DNA from: Coemansia sp. RSA 922
Lineage: Eukaryota; Kickxellomycota; Kickxellomycetes; Kickxellales; Kickxellaceae
Direction: 5' to 3'
DNA: 25,016 nucleotides
Assembly (NCBI GenBank): GCA_027577415.1
Contig: JANBQS010000237.1
Span: forward strand, 1 to 25,016
Made by a program: the position numbers and the translations under genes. The stretch's first letter is position 1; the number at the start of each line of letters is the position of its first letter. This document shows, in pieces, positions 1 to 8,054 of this stretch. Under the pieces are notes generated by a model that searched no databases, was not told the origin of the DNA, and saw only the letters and a program-made list of their open reading frames with translations.

Positions 1-201
1 ATTCCATTCCCCGGGACGTATTTAACGGCCTGCTGCGCCCTAGTCGCGTCGACGAGCGACTCTTTTCTTTTCTCTTCTCCAACTTTTTTATTCCAAACCT
101 TTTTTTTTCTCTTGCTCCTTGCCTTTTTTCTCTCTTCCACAACCATCAATCTTTTTTGCTGCCTTGCTTGCTCACCCTTTTTTGCAAGAACCTACTCAAC
201 T
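1..201 (+). promoter_or_regulatory. Promoter and non-coding leader exon of the Lys/Ala-rich protein gene
   Basis: A TATTTAA element lies at 19-25. It is followed from about 60 by a long pyrimidine-rich tract (runs of TTTTCTTTTCTC type), typical of fungal transcription start regions. The stretch ends at a consensus 5' splice site (GTAAGT at 202-207), so 60-201 most likely holds a non-coding first exon. The exact start of transcription cannot be seen. ATG triplets in this stretch open only short frames with no recognisable product. Confidence 0.45.
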
Positions 202-906
202 GTAAGTATCCCTCTTACGCCCATCATCGCTCTGTCCCATCCTTTCCTGTTTCGCTTGTGTCTCTTCCTCTCACCTGCTCCCCACCTACCCCTCTTGTGC
301 TTGCACAAGCACTGGGTGGCAGAGTGACTATGCCATCAACTGGTTAGCTGTACCCTCACTCTGCTCCTTGGTACTCTTTTTGGACCTTTCCACTCGACGC
401 GTCATGACAGATTGTGTACTGCTGTCGCGTCTGATATTGGGTATTGACACGCTAAGAGGGTGCTTGGCTTTCAATGTCGCGCCTGGAAACGGAGATGGGG
501 GAGAGAGGGACATGGTCGGAACAGAGCTGGCGCGGACACAATCCCTCCTCTAGCGACCCTATTTCCTTTCGTCTGATTGTTGGCGTGGTCCAGTCGCTCA
601 TTGCTTGTGCGCAAAACGCGCCTGCATCTGGGCCAATGCATGTGTTAGACAGGGTGCTGGCAAAACTCTCTTGTGAATGAGGCGCAGCTGTTGCTTTCTA
701 CCTAGAAATTGGGCGACGCGCGTCTCTTTGTATACATGATGGCAGATTCTGGTGCCCCATTTTTGCTCTGTGGTAATCGCCAGCGATGCCATTATAGTTT
801 AGCCCGTCTCCTTGTCCTCATTGGATAAGTGTGTGCTTTTGTTTATCGTACGCATCATCATCTAACGTCCTTTTATTCTGTCTCTTTTTTTCTTCTTTCT
901 TTTTAG
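202..906 (+). other. Probable 5'-UTR intron (705 nt)
   Basis: GTAAGT at 202-207 is the donor. A TCTAAC branch-like site at 861-866, a polypyrimidine tract and TTTTTAG ending at 906 form the acceptor. The downstream ATG is 28 nt after the acceptor. The short open frames inside look random. The intron is much longer than the coding introns in this window (84-105 nt). I see no convincing snoRNA in it. Confidence 0.6.
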
Positions 907-933
907 ACTACAAGTACTAGCTACTAGCACACA

Positions 934-1617
934 ATGTCTACCGAAGTCGCCGCCGCCACTGCCTCCAGCAAGACTGCTGATGCCGAGATCCGGCGATCGG
1001 GTCGCAAGCGCGCCGCGCCAGATGCCTACTCGCCCGAGGTGCTGACCACCACCACCACGAAGAAGAGGAAGGCTGCCAAGCCTGCCGAGGCCGCCGAGAA
1101 GACGACCAAGAAGTCGAAGAAGACCGCTGATACCGCCGCGCCCAAGAAGAAGGCCGCCGCCGATGGCAAGAAGAAGCTCGTGCCCGCGAAGGCGGCCGGT
1201 GAGGCCAAGAAGAAGCCCGCTGCCGCGAAGAAGGCCACCGCTGAGAAGAAGACTGGCGATGCCAAGAAGCCCGCGGCGGCCAAGAAGACCACCGAGAAGA
1301 AGGCTGACGCTGTGCCCAAGGTCAAGAAGACTGTTGACACCACCGTCGAGAAGCCCAAGAAGGCGGCCGCCGCTGCTAAGAAGCCTGCTGCCGAGAAGAA
1401 GACCGCTGAGAAGAAGGCTCCTGCCGCGAAGAAGGCTGATGCTGCACCCAAGAAGCCCGCCGCACCCAAGAAGACCACCGAGAAGAAGGCCGACGCCGCA
1501 CCCAAGAAGGCATCCAAACCCAAGGACGCTGCCGCCGCCCCCAAGAAGGCCTCGAAGAAGAAGGCCGACGCCCCGGCCGCTGCTGCTGCCTCCGCCGCCG
1601 CCGCCACCAAGGCGTAG
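934..1617 (+). CDS. Lys/Ala/Pro-rich histone H1-tail-like chromatin protein
   Basis: This encodes a 227-residue, strongly basic low-complexity protein. After a short N-terminal segment with a RRSGRKRAAPDAYSPE motif (about residues 20-35), nearly the whole chain consists of Lys-Lys pairs separated by Ala, Pro, Thr and Glu (KKPAAAKK, EKKADA, PKKA types), as in histone H1 C-terminal tails. Such tails bind linker DNA and condense chromatin. No globular winged-helix (H15) domain is visible, so it is H1-like in composition only; a nucleolar or HMG-like chromatin protein is the alternative. Lysine is written AAG almost without exception, and third positions are GC-rich, a bias expected of a highly expressed gene. 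The start is the first ATG after the leader-intron acceptor, in ACACAATGTC. Long open frames on the opposite strand are by-products of the biased codons. Confidence 0.85.
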   Translation: MSTEVAAATASSKTADAEIRRSGRKRAAPDAYSPEVLTTTTTKKRKAAKPAEAAEKTTKKSKKTADTAAPKKKAAADGKKKLVPAKAAGEAKKKPAAAKKATAEKKTGDAKKPAAAKKTTEKKADAVPKVKKTVDTTVEKPKKAAAAAKKPAAEKKTAEKKAPAAKKADAAPKKPAAPKKTTEKKADAAPKKASKPKDAAAAPKKASKKKADAPAAAAASAAAATKA

Positions 1618-1956
1618 AAACGCAAACATGCCAGGACCTGTGTTGTGAATAATTCTGTGCCAAACCTCGCGTCTCGCCGGTTTGCTATTCTCAAGCCTGC
1701 CGCTCTGCCATAGTGTTTCTCTTTCTTGTGCATTTATACTTTCTTTCTTTTCTCTCTTTACTACTATTAAATTCTTGGCTATCCAACATCCTGCTAGGCT
1801 ATATTGCTAACGTGTCTCGGCTGATATCCATCCCATTTTCTAAACCCCACACGCGCTATGACGTTCTGGGTACTCTAGGGCTATTTGCCTCGCATTGTGT
1901 AGAAATATTAACTCTCTTTGCTTTGCTCAAGCTATTCTGCTATATTCTAACAAATC
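1618..1956. other. Intergenic region: 3' UTR of the chromatin gene and DHHC promoter
   Basis: This 339-bp stretch carries the 3' UTR of the gene on the left (an AATAAT sequence near 1648) and the T/C-rich promoter and leader of the DHHC gene on the right. No further gene, RNA or repeat is recognisable. No clear TATA box is seen for the DHHC gene. Confidence 0.5.
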
Positions 1957-3337
1957 ATGGTAAGCACGAATGTGAGATACGACATGGCACATACCTGTTG
2001 CAAACGCCCTGCTCATCTGCACCATCTATTAAAGCTGCCTGTAGGGTTTCAGTTTGTTTACGGCGACTTGGGTATCTGTGCTGAGCGCGTTTGCCGCGTG
2101 GGTGTTTGTTATGATCCTGGGGCCAAATCGCATGTTTCGGGATACAATAGTCGAGCGCGCTCATATATATCTGACTACATCGCTGCCGGAGCGCATCAAC
2201 GGCTTTTTGCGTGTAACGATTGGCGAGTCTGCCATGGCCAGTGCTGAGCGCGTGGGTACCTCCTTGTTTGGGCGAAGAAATCCGATCTTCCAGATATTTG
2301 GCATTGTACTTTATCTCCTAGGCGTTGGCGTATTCTTCATCGAAGCAGCGCCAACGATCCCCAACCGATATGTTGGCAGCTGGCAGTGGTAAGTGCGCCA
2401 TGTTTGTCACTTGAACGGTGTTATACTGAGCGCTTGTCTAAGGCACACTCACATTTAACTTGCCTCAATTTGGATATATTAATGTCTATGTAGGGTTACA
2501 ATTGGCCTGTCTTTGGCTGTCAATATGGCTTCATATACTCTGGCGTGTATCAAAGACCCAGGTATTGTTAGCGCTGAGAATGTGGATAGTGCCTGTACTC
2601 TTTTTGCCCCCGACCAACTTCTTTACTTTGAGTCCAAATGCCGCACCTGCCACTTGCGCAAACCGGCGAGGTCAAAGCATTGCTCAGCTTGCGGCCACTG
2701 TATCCAAATGTTGGACCATCACTGCATATGGCTCAACAACTGCGTGGGACTCTACAATGCGCGTTACTTTCTCGTGTTCCTAGTCTCGTTTGCCAACATC
2801 TGCATCTATGGCTCGTACATATTTGCCACCATCTTACTTGAACTGCGCCATGTGCGGGGACTGGTAGGCACATTGGTTTGGGACGACGATGCCATGGACA
2901 TGGTCACGCTTTCGTTCAAGTCGTCTATACTACATCTGATGGATGAGAACGTGTTACTGGCTATTGTTACAGTGCTGCTATTAGTTTTGACCCCGGCCAT
3001 CTTGTTCTTTGCCGCCTATCAAATTCGAATCAGCATGCTGGGGTATACGAGCAACGAGGAGTCAAAGTGGCTAAATGTCGATGACGCTATCAAAGATGGT
3101 GTGGTATTTTGTATTCACGGCGAAGGCGGAACGAGCATGAGTAGCGGCGAGATGGACGGTAGCGTATTTGAGTTGGTGGAGAAAGAGGACCAGGAGGCTG
3201 ATGTGCGAGCCAAAACGCTGGTAACGTGCTTGAGTCAGGTTAAGAACCGCTACGATAGAGGCCCATGGCAAAACCTGGTCCTACTCATGTCTCCACCACA
3301 AGCGCCAACTCGGTTTAGCAAACCACATGTACTTTAG
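1957..3337 (+). CDS. SWF1: DHHC palmitoyltransferase, Swf1/ZDHHC4-like
   Basis: Membrane enzyme that attaches palmitate to cysteines of client proteins (SNAREs for Swf1). The model is join(1957-1959, 2045-2388, 2494-3337), 396 aa. Exon 1 contributes only the ATG; both introns are GT-AG and keep frame. The cysteine-rich domain spans residues 165-199, with paired CxxC, the KPARSKHC box and the DHHC catalytic tetrad at 190-193 (Cys193 forms the acyl-enzyme), followed by NNCVG. A TSNE sequence after the last membrane segment matches the TTxE motif. About five hydrophobic segments are visible: near residues 4-28, 80-103, 116-135, just after the DHHC domain, and around nt 2950-3020. The start is chosen because splicing at 1960/2044 gives an in-frame N-terminal membrane segment that otherwise lacks an ATG. 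Swf1 acts in the ER/Golgi. The family assignment is firm; the Swf1 orthology is likely. The last 48 codons lie inside a tandem duplication and recur at 5528-5671. Confidence 0.88.
1960..2044 (+). other. Intron 1 of the DHHC gene (85 nt)
   Basis: GTAAGC directly after the ATG at 1957-1959 and CTGTAG ending at 2044. Removing it joins ATG to GGT TTC AGT in phase 0 and supplies the missing start codon to the open frame. A CTATTAAA sequence near 2026 could be the branch site. Confidence 0.7.
2389..2493 (+). other. Intron 2 of the DHHC gene (105 nt)
   Basis: GTAAGT at 2389-2394 and TATGTAG ending at 2493. The split codon TG|G gives Trp116 and joins two frames that together make a continuous membrane segment (WVTIGLSLAVN). 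The intron itself has stops in the reading frame. Confidence 0.85.
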
Positions 3338-3655
3338 ATATTTGTTTTGTTTTCCTAGAGCTAATGTGTATTCATGTTCAAGTGAAATAGCAAAAGCGGT
3401 GTCTTTGTGCTTTTAACATTGATTGGGGAGGCCTTTGAGTCGCGCTTTCTCCCTTTAGCTACCATTTTGTAAAGTCTTTGGCGAGCTGTCCTTTGAAAAA
3501 TACTCCCCCAAAGAAACACCTACTCAAGCTTGCTTCTCACATTGAGTAGAACCGGGTTTCTTTTTTATTTTTTTAGTTGCTATAATTTTTTTTGCCTGTG
3601 TAGCTATAACTAGTGCTATTATTTGCCCCTGTCCATTGGTGCCAGCCATACTACA
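3338..3655. other. Intergenic region: DHHC 3' UTR and F-box gene 1 promoter (inside the repeat)
   Basis: The first ~115 bp after the DHHC stop are identical to the corresponding bases at 5672-5786. Similarity then falls gradually towards the F-box gene. T-rich tracts lie at 3560-3600. No TATA box or RNA gene is recognisable. The sequence just before the start codon (GGTGCCAGCCATACTACAATG) is the same in both copies. Confidence 0.6.
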
Positions 3656-5341
3656 ATGTCTAAATTGGATGAGCTACCAGACCACTTAATTAGACGAATT
3701 GCACACCGCGGAAAGAACAATATTAGGAGTCATATTTTTGATTGGGCGGGCGGATACGTCGGTCTTGTACATGTGGTAAAATACTCTGCAATATCTTCTC
3801 GATGGAGAAGCTCATGTCTTCCCTATCTATGCACACTTGCCCTATTGGATATCGATTCAAGCACAATTTCTCGTTCCAATCAGATGAGATATGTAAAGTC
3901 GCTTGAATATGTCATTGACAATAGCGCGCAGAAATATACCAAGGCTGTTGACATACATGTCAAATACAGCGACCTAATAGATGGAACAGCATTTTATGTC
4001 ATGGATTCGCCGACATTCAGCAACGAGACATTTGAAAATGTCAAGTGTATCACTATCCACATATCAGTTGATGGCGATATTGTCTTACCAGACGAGACAG
4101 AGTCCAACACCAACGCTGCGTTGTTTGTTGAAAAGCTAAATCAATTGTTTCCTAATGCAAGTGCATGTCAATTAGAGGGTAATAGGCTAAATTACGAAGC
4201 AAGTCAGATTGTACTAACTGGACAAACTCAGCTAGTGGCCTTGCTACTTACTAACAGAAAAGAAATTAGCTACAAGTTATATGGCGGTAATTTAGCATTG
4301 GATAACCTACCTGCCTTAGCTAATCTAACATCAATTGCATACTATGAATGTAACGATTCGGACTTGTTTAGGCAGCTTATATGCATCAATAATAGCTCTT
4401 TGATTAAGCTACGTGTTGAATTCAAGGACCAGTACTTATTTAAGAGTCTTGTTATAGATAACGATGAAGTGTCTATTCAGTATCCGTATCTTAAAAAGTT
4501 ATATTTAAATAACTGTGGTCACAAGAATGCAGGGCCAAAATTACAGCTTGATGGAGTGCCATTTCCAGCACTTACAAGTATGGAATTAATTGGACTAAGC
4601 TGTATCGGGAATGATATATTGTTTAGAGGCAACAGCCAGACCCTTGAATATATACGCGCCCTGTTTCTAGTCAATGATTACTCTTCTATTCCTTATAGCG
4701 AGGGCAATGCACAGTTGACGTTTCCAAATGTAAGGTATTTAGACATTGCTCTATTATCAAGTGGGTCAGCTAATCCAGATAATGAGCATATAATGCAGTG
4801 GTTTGCCACTGATAGTGCACCGAATGTGCGGTACTTGAAGCTTGAGCCGGCATACAACCTGGACAAGGATGTTCTAATTGCCAAGCTCTGTAATTCTAGC
4901 GCAGCCCGCCACTTGGTTCACCTTGATATTCGTAAGTTTGACTTGCCAGTGCTGGATATAATAACAATTCTAAGGCATACTCCCAGCCTAATATGTCTGC
5001 TATTGCAACTACCAGAGATTGGGCCAAAGCTTGAGTATGACCTTGCTAACAACAATTTGCCAAAACTATGCAACATGCACAGTATTCCCTATTCCAGACT
5101 AAGCACGTTTATTTCGGTAGAAATTTGGGACCAAGAAAGGTCTATCCATTTGGGACTAATACTTGGCTTACTGTGTCCAAACTTGTCTGTGGTCAAGTGG
5201 AGATCATCAAAGTTTTTCGAGCCTGCCTACAATTACATATCCAATTTACCCGTTTACAGCATGCACAAAAAGCGGTTTCAGGAAATAGAGTGGGTAGAAA
5301 TTGATCATTCGTTTGGGACATTGGTACGTCCCCAACACTAA
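3656..5341 (+). CDS. F-box/LRR-like protein, tandem copy 1
   Basis: A 561-aa protein without introns. The N-terminus (LDELPDHLIRRIAHRG, then a YSAISSRWRSSCLP segment near residue 46) fits a degenerate F-box, which in known proteins docks Skp1 of an SCF ubiquitin ligase. From about residue 120 onward the chain has irregular leucine-rich repeats (LKKLYL, LTSMEL, VRYLDI, LVHLDI and LICLLL strands), the usual substrate-binding scaffold. The start is the first ATG, in ACTACAATGTC, shared with copy 2. Codons are AT-rich, unlike the GC-rich genes around it, as expected of a fast-evolving accessory family. The neighbour at 5999-7687 is its paralogue. No signal peptide or membrane segment is seen. The F-box call is by pattern and not certain; the substrate is unknown. 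Confidence 0.8.
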   Translation: MSKLDELPDHLIRRIAHRGKNNIRSHIFDWAGGYVGLVHVVKYSAISSRWRSSCLPYLCTLALLDIDSSTISRSNQMRYVKSLEYVIDNSAQKYTKAVDIHVKYSDLIDGTAFYVMDSPTFSNETFENVKCITIHISVDGDIVLPDETESNTNAALFVEKLNQLFPNASACQLEGNRLNYEASQIVLTGQTQLVALLLTNRKEISYKLYGGNLALDNLPALANLTSIAYYECNDSDLFRQLICINNSSLIKLRVEFKDQYLFKSLVIDNDEVSIQYPYLKKLYLNNCGHKNAGPKLQLDGVPFPALTSMELIGLSCIGNDILFRGNSQTLEYIRALFLVNDYSSIPYSEGNAQLTFPNVRYLDIALLSSGSANPDNEHIMQWFATDSAPNVRYLKLEPAYNLDKDVLIAKLCNSSAARHLVHLDIRKFDLPVLDIITILRHTPSLICLLLQLPEIGPKLEYDLANNNLPKLCNMHSIPYSRLSTFISVEIWDQERSIHLGLILGLLCPNLSVVKWRSSKFFEPAYNYISNLPVYSMHKKRFQEIEWVEIDHSFGTLVRPQH

Positions 5342-5527
5342 GCACACGTTACTGCATGGCTATTAATTTAGCCCGGGTCATGACAAAACGTTGGCTTGCC
5401 CCCCTTGGCCAATATGGTGAATAAATAGTCAAAAATAGTTGTGAAATATAGATTTGCCAATGCCATGCTTGCGGCCTAAAAGTACAGTGAAGTGCTATAG
5501 AATCAAGTGAAAGAATTACCGTTTCAT
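5342..5527. other. Spacer between the two duplication units
   Basis: The first ~60 bp still belong to repeat copy 1 (the 3' flank of F-box gene 1). Positions 5403-5527 are unique, AT-rich and non-coding, with an AATAAA at 5420-5425 that could serve as the poly(A) signal. The second repeat unit begins abruptly at 5528. No direct repeat or mobile element end is obvious at the joint. Confidence 0.6.
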
Positions 5528-5671
5528 GAGGCTGATGTGCGAGCCAAAACGCTGGTAACTTGTTTGAGTCAGGTCAAGAACCGCTACGATAGAGGCCCAT
5601 GGCAAAACCTGGTCCTACTCATGTCTCCACCACAAGCGCCAACTCGGTTTAGCAAACCACATGTACTTTAG
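5528..5671 (+). pseudogene. Stranded 3' fragment of the DHHC gene
   Basis: 48 codons including the TAG stop, identical in amino-acid sequence to the end of the DHHC protein at 3194-3337. I count three base differences (ACG/ACT, TGC/TGT, GTT/GTC), all synonymous. There is no start codon, DHHC domain or membrane segment, so it cannot make an enzyme. It was carried along when the F-box unit was duplicated. Confidence 0.9.
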
Positions 5672-5998
5672 ATATTTGTTTTGTTTTCCTAGAGCTAATG
5701 TGTATTCATGTTCAAGTGAAATAGCAAAAGCGGTGTCTTTGTGCTTTTAACATTGATTGGGGAGGCCTTTGAGTCGCGCTTTTTCCCTTTTAACTGTCAT
5801 CATGTAAAGTCTTAGGCGAGCTGTCCTTTGAAAAAAAACAATCACCCAAAGAAACACCTACTCAGCTTTGCCTCTCACATTGAATAGAACTGGTCTTCTT
5901 CTTTTCCATACTTTCTTAAAACTGTTATACTTTTTTACATGCATTTCTGTAACCTGTGTTAATATTATCCTCTCCCTATTGGTGCCAGCCATACTACA
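5672..5998. other. Intergenic region: F-box gene 2 promoter (inside the repeat)
   Basis: Duplicated counterpart of 3338-3655. It is identical for about 115 bp and then increasingly diverged, with T-rich tracts near 5900-5940 and the conserved GGTGCCAGCCATACTACAATG context at the start codon. Because both genes kept this flank, they probably have related promoters. Nothing else is recognisable. Confidence 0.6.
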
Positions 5999-7687
5999 AT
6001 GTCTAGATTGGACGAGCTACCAGACCACTTAATTAGACGAATTGCACACCGTGGAATATACGATAGGAGACGACATATTTTTGATTGGACAGGCGGGTTT
6101 ATCAGTCTCCCGCAAGTGATAAAATACTCTGCAATATCTTCTCGATGGAGAAGCTCATGTCTTCCCTATCTATGCACACTTGCCCTATTGGATATCGATG
6201 CAAGCGCAATTTCTCGTTCCTTTCAGATGAAATATGTGAAGTCGCTTGAATATGTCATTGACAATGGCGCGCAGAAATATACCAAGGCTGTTGACATACA
6301 TGTCAAATACAGCGACCTAATGGATGGAACGGCATTTTATGTCATGGATTCGCCGACATTCAGCAATGAGACATTTGAGAACGTCAAGTGTATCACTATC
6401 CACATATTAGTTGATGGTAATATTGTCTTACCAGACGAGACAGAGTCCAACACCAACGCTGCGTTGTTTGTTGAAAAGCTAAATCAGCTGTTTCCCAATG
6501 CAAGTGTATGCCAATTAGAAAACAATGGAAGCTATTCGCAGGAAACACAAGTGGTGCTAAATGGACAAGATCAGCTAATAGCCTCACTACTTGTTAGCAG
6601 AAAAGAAATTAGTTACAGACTATTTGGGTGCGATTTAGCACTGGATAACCTACCTGCCATTACCAACTTGACAGCAATTACATACTATGAATGTAACGAT
6701 TCGGACTTGTTTAGGCAGCTTATACGCATCAATAGTAGCTCTTTGATCAAGCTGTATGTTGAATTCAAGGACCAGTACTTATTTAAGAGTCTTGTTATAG
6801 ATAGTGATGAGGCGTCTATTCAGTATCCAAACCTTAAAAAGTTGATTTTGTGGTATCATGGTCTTAGGCATACAGGGCCTAGGCTACAGCTTGAGGGTGT
6901 GCCATTTCCAGCACTTACTAGCTTAGAAATAGCTGAACTGGGCTGCATCGGGAATGATATATTGTTTAGAGGCAACAGCCAGACCCTTGAATATATACGC
7001 GCCCTGTTTCTAGTCAATGATTACTCTTCTATTCCTTTTAACGAGGGCAATGCACAGTTGACGTTTCCAAAAGCAAAACAGTTGATTATTGATTTATACT
7101 ATATTGGCGAGGCAGCCGTCCCGGAACATGAGCATAGTATAACATGGTTTGCCACTGATAGTGCACCGAATGTGCAGTACTTGAAGCTTGTACCGGCGTA
7201 CAGCTTAAACAAGGATATTCTGATAACCAAGCTATGTAGTTCTAGCGCAGCCCGCCATCTAGTTTGCCTTGAGATTTGCCAGCTTGATTTGTCAATGTTG
7301 GAAATCATAGATATTCTAAAGCACACTCCTAGCCTAATATGTCTGCTATTGCAGCTACCAGAGTTGAAGTATACTCTGGACTGTGAACAGGCTAGCAACA
7401 ATTTGGCAGAGCTTCGCAAGATGCACAATATTCCCAATTCCAAACTAAGCACATTTGTTATTGAAACAAGCTCGGATCAGAAAAGGACTATTCATTTGGG
7501 ACTAATACTGGGATTGCTGTGTCCAAGCTTGTCTGTGGTCAAGTGGGGGTCGTCTCCAGTATTTTTCGAGCCTGCCTACAATCTAGTATCCAATTTGCCG
7601 GTTTACAACAAACATAAAAAGCGGCTGCAGGAAATAGAGTGGGAAGAGTGGGATCGCTCCTCTATGACATGGGCATATCCTGAGTAG
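5999..7687 (+). CDS. F-box/LRR-like protein, tandem copy 2
   Basis: A 562-aa paralogue of the protein at 3656-5341, colinear over its whole length and intact. It has the same degenerate N-terminal F-box (LDELPDHLIRRIAHRG) and the same leucine-rich architecture. Long stretches are identical to copy 1, even in DNA (91 bp at 6947-7037 match 4604-4694), while others differ strongly, mainly in the strands of the repeats: LKKLIL versus LKKLYL, LTSLEIAEL versus LTSMELIGL, and the block near nt 7075-7140. This looks like diversification of the binding face over a constant scaffold, or partial gene conversion. Both open frames are full length, so both are probably functional. Codons are AT-rich as in copy 1. 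The function, presumably an SCF substrate adaptor, is inferred from the F-box pattern only. Confidence 0.8.
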   Translation: MSRLDELPDHLIRRIAHRGIYDRRRHIFDWTGGFISLPQVIKYSAISSRWRSSCLPYLCTLALLDIDASAISRSFQMKYVKSLEYVIDNGAQKYTKAVDIHVKYSDLMDGTAFYVMDSPTFSNETFENVKCITIHILVDGNIVLPDETESNTNAALFVEKLNQLFPNASVCQLENNGSYSQETQVVLNGQDQLIASLLVSRKEISYRLFGCDLALDNLPAITNLTAITYYECNDSDLFRQLIRINSSSLIKLYVEFKDQYLFKSLVIDSDEASIQYPNLKKLILWYHGLRHTGPRLQLEGVPFPALTSLEIAELGCIGNDILFRGNSQTLEYIRALFLVNDYSSIPFNEGNAQLTFPKAKQLIIDLYYIGEAAVPEHEHSITWFATDSAPNVQYLKLVPAYSLNKDILITKLCSSSAARHLVCLEICQLDLSMLEIIDILKHTPSLICLLLQLPELKYTLDCEQASNNLAELRKMHNIPNSKLSTFVIETSSDQKRTIHLGLILGLLCPSLSVVKWGSSPVFFEPAYNLVSNLPVYNKHKKRLQEIEWEEWDRSSMTWAYPE

Positions 7688-8054
7688 TAAAATGAAAGCG
7701 AATTACTGCAGAGACGATTAATTAAGCCCAGACCGTGACAAAAAACGTTGGCTAGCCCTCGTCCTCCCCACCCCAAACGCCAATGTCCTTGATCTAGATC
7801 ACCACAGCCTGATAGGCTTGGGGGCAAAAATAATTTTTTTTTTTGTGCTGCCTTCAATGGTGTATTCAACCAACGTTTAGTACTCTTGTCAACTCTAATA
7901 TAACTATTAAATATACATTCAAAAGCTGCATTCGTTACTATCGGCTTGTTATTTTTTTTGTTTACTCTACACGCGCATTCACTTTTTTTGTTTTATACAA
8001 GGGGAAGGACAAGTTCTGCATTTCTCTACAGAGAAGCAACAAAGAGGGAAAAGC
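7688..8054. other. Intergenic region before the PHD-finger gene
   Basis: The first ~70 bp are the end of repeat copy 2. The rest is AT-rich with T-tracts (7830-7842, 7950-7960, 7983-7997) preceding the PHD gene. No TATA box, RNA gene or repeat is recognisable; small open frames here look random. Confidence 0.5.

Larger units (their letters stand above)
3194..5402 (+). repeat. Tandem segmental duplication, copy 1 (~2.2 kb)
   Basis: This copy contains the last 48 codons of the DHHC gene, its 3' flank, a full F-box/LRR gene and about 60 bp beyond its stop. The same order recurs at 5528-7758, offset about 2334 bp at the left end and 2346 bp at the gene ends. The left boundary is sharp at GAGGCTGATGTG. 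The right boundary is near ACGTTGGCT(T/A)GCCC, after which the copies are unrelated. Confidence 0.92.
5528..7758 (+). repeat. Tandem segmental duplication, copy 2 (~2.2 kb)
   Basis: Matches 3194-5402 in order and orientation. It starts inside what was the DHHC coding sequence, which explains the stranded DHHC tail, and ends about 70 bp after the second F-box gene. The DHHC tail and the first 115 bp of flank are nearly identical to copy 1, while the F-box gene is patchily diverged. Confidence 0.92.

Noticed and set aside
721..780. Possible C/D snoRNA in the leader intron (ATGATGG near 736)
   Set aside because: The C box is imperfect, and I found no properly spaced D box or terminal stem.
862..1733. 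Long minus-strand frames (235-255 codons, Gly/Leu- or Ala/Phe-rich) opposite the Lys/Ala-rich gene
   Set aside because: They are mirror images of AAG/GCC codon repeats, with low-complexity translations and no independent signals.
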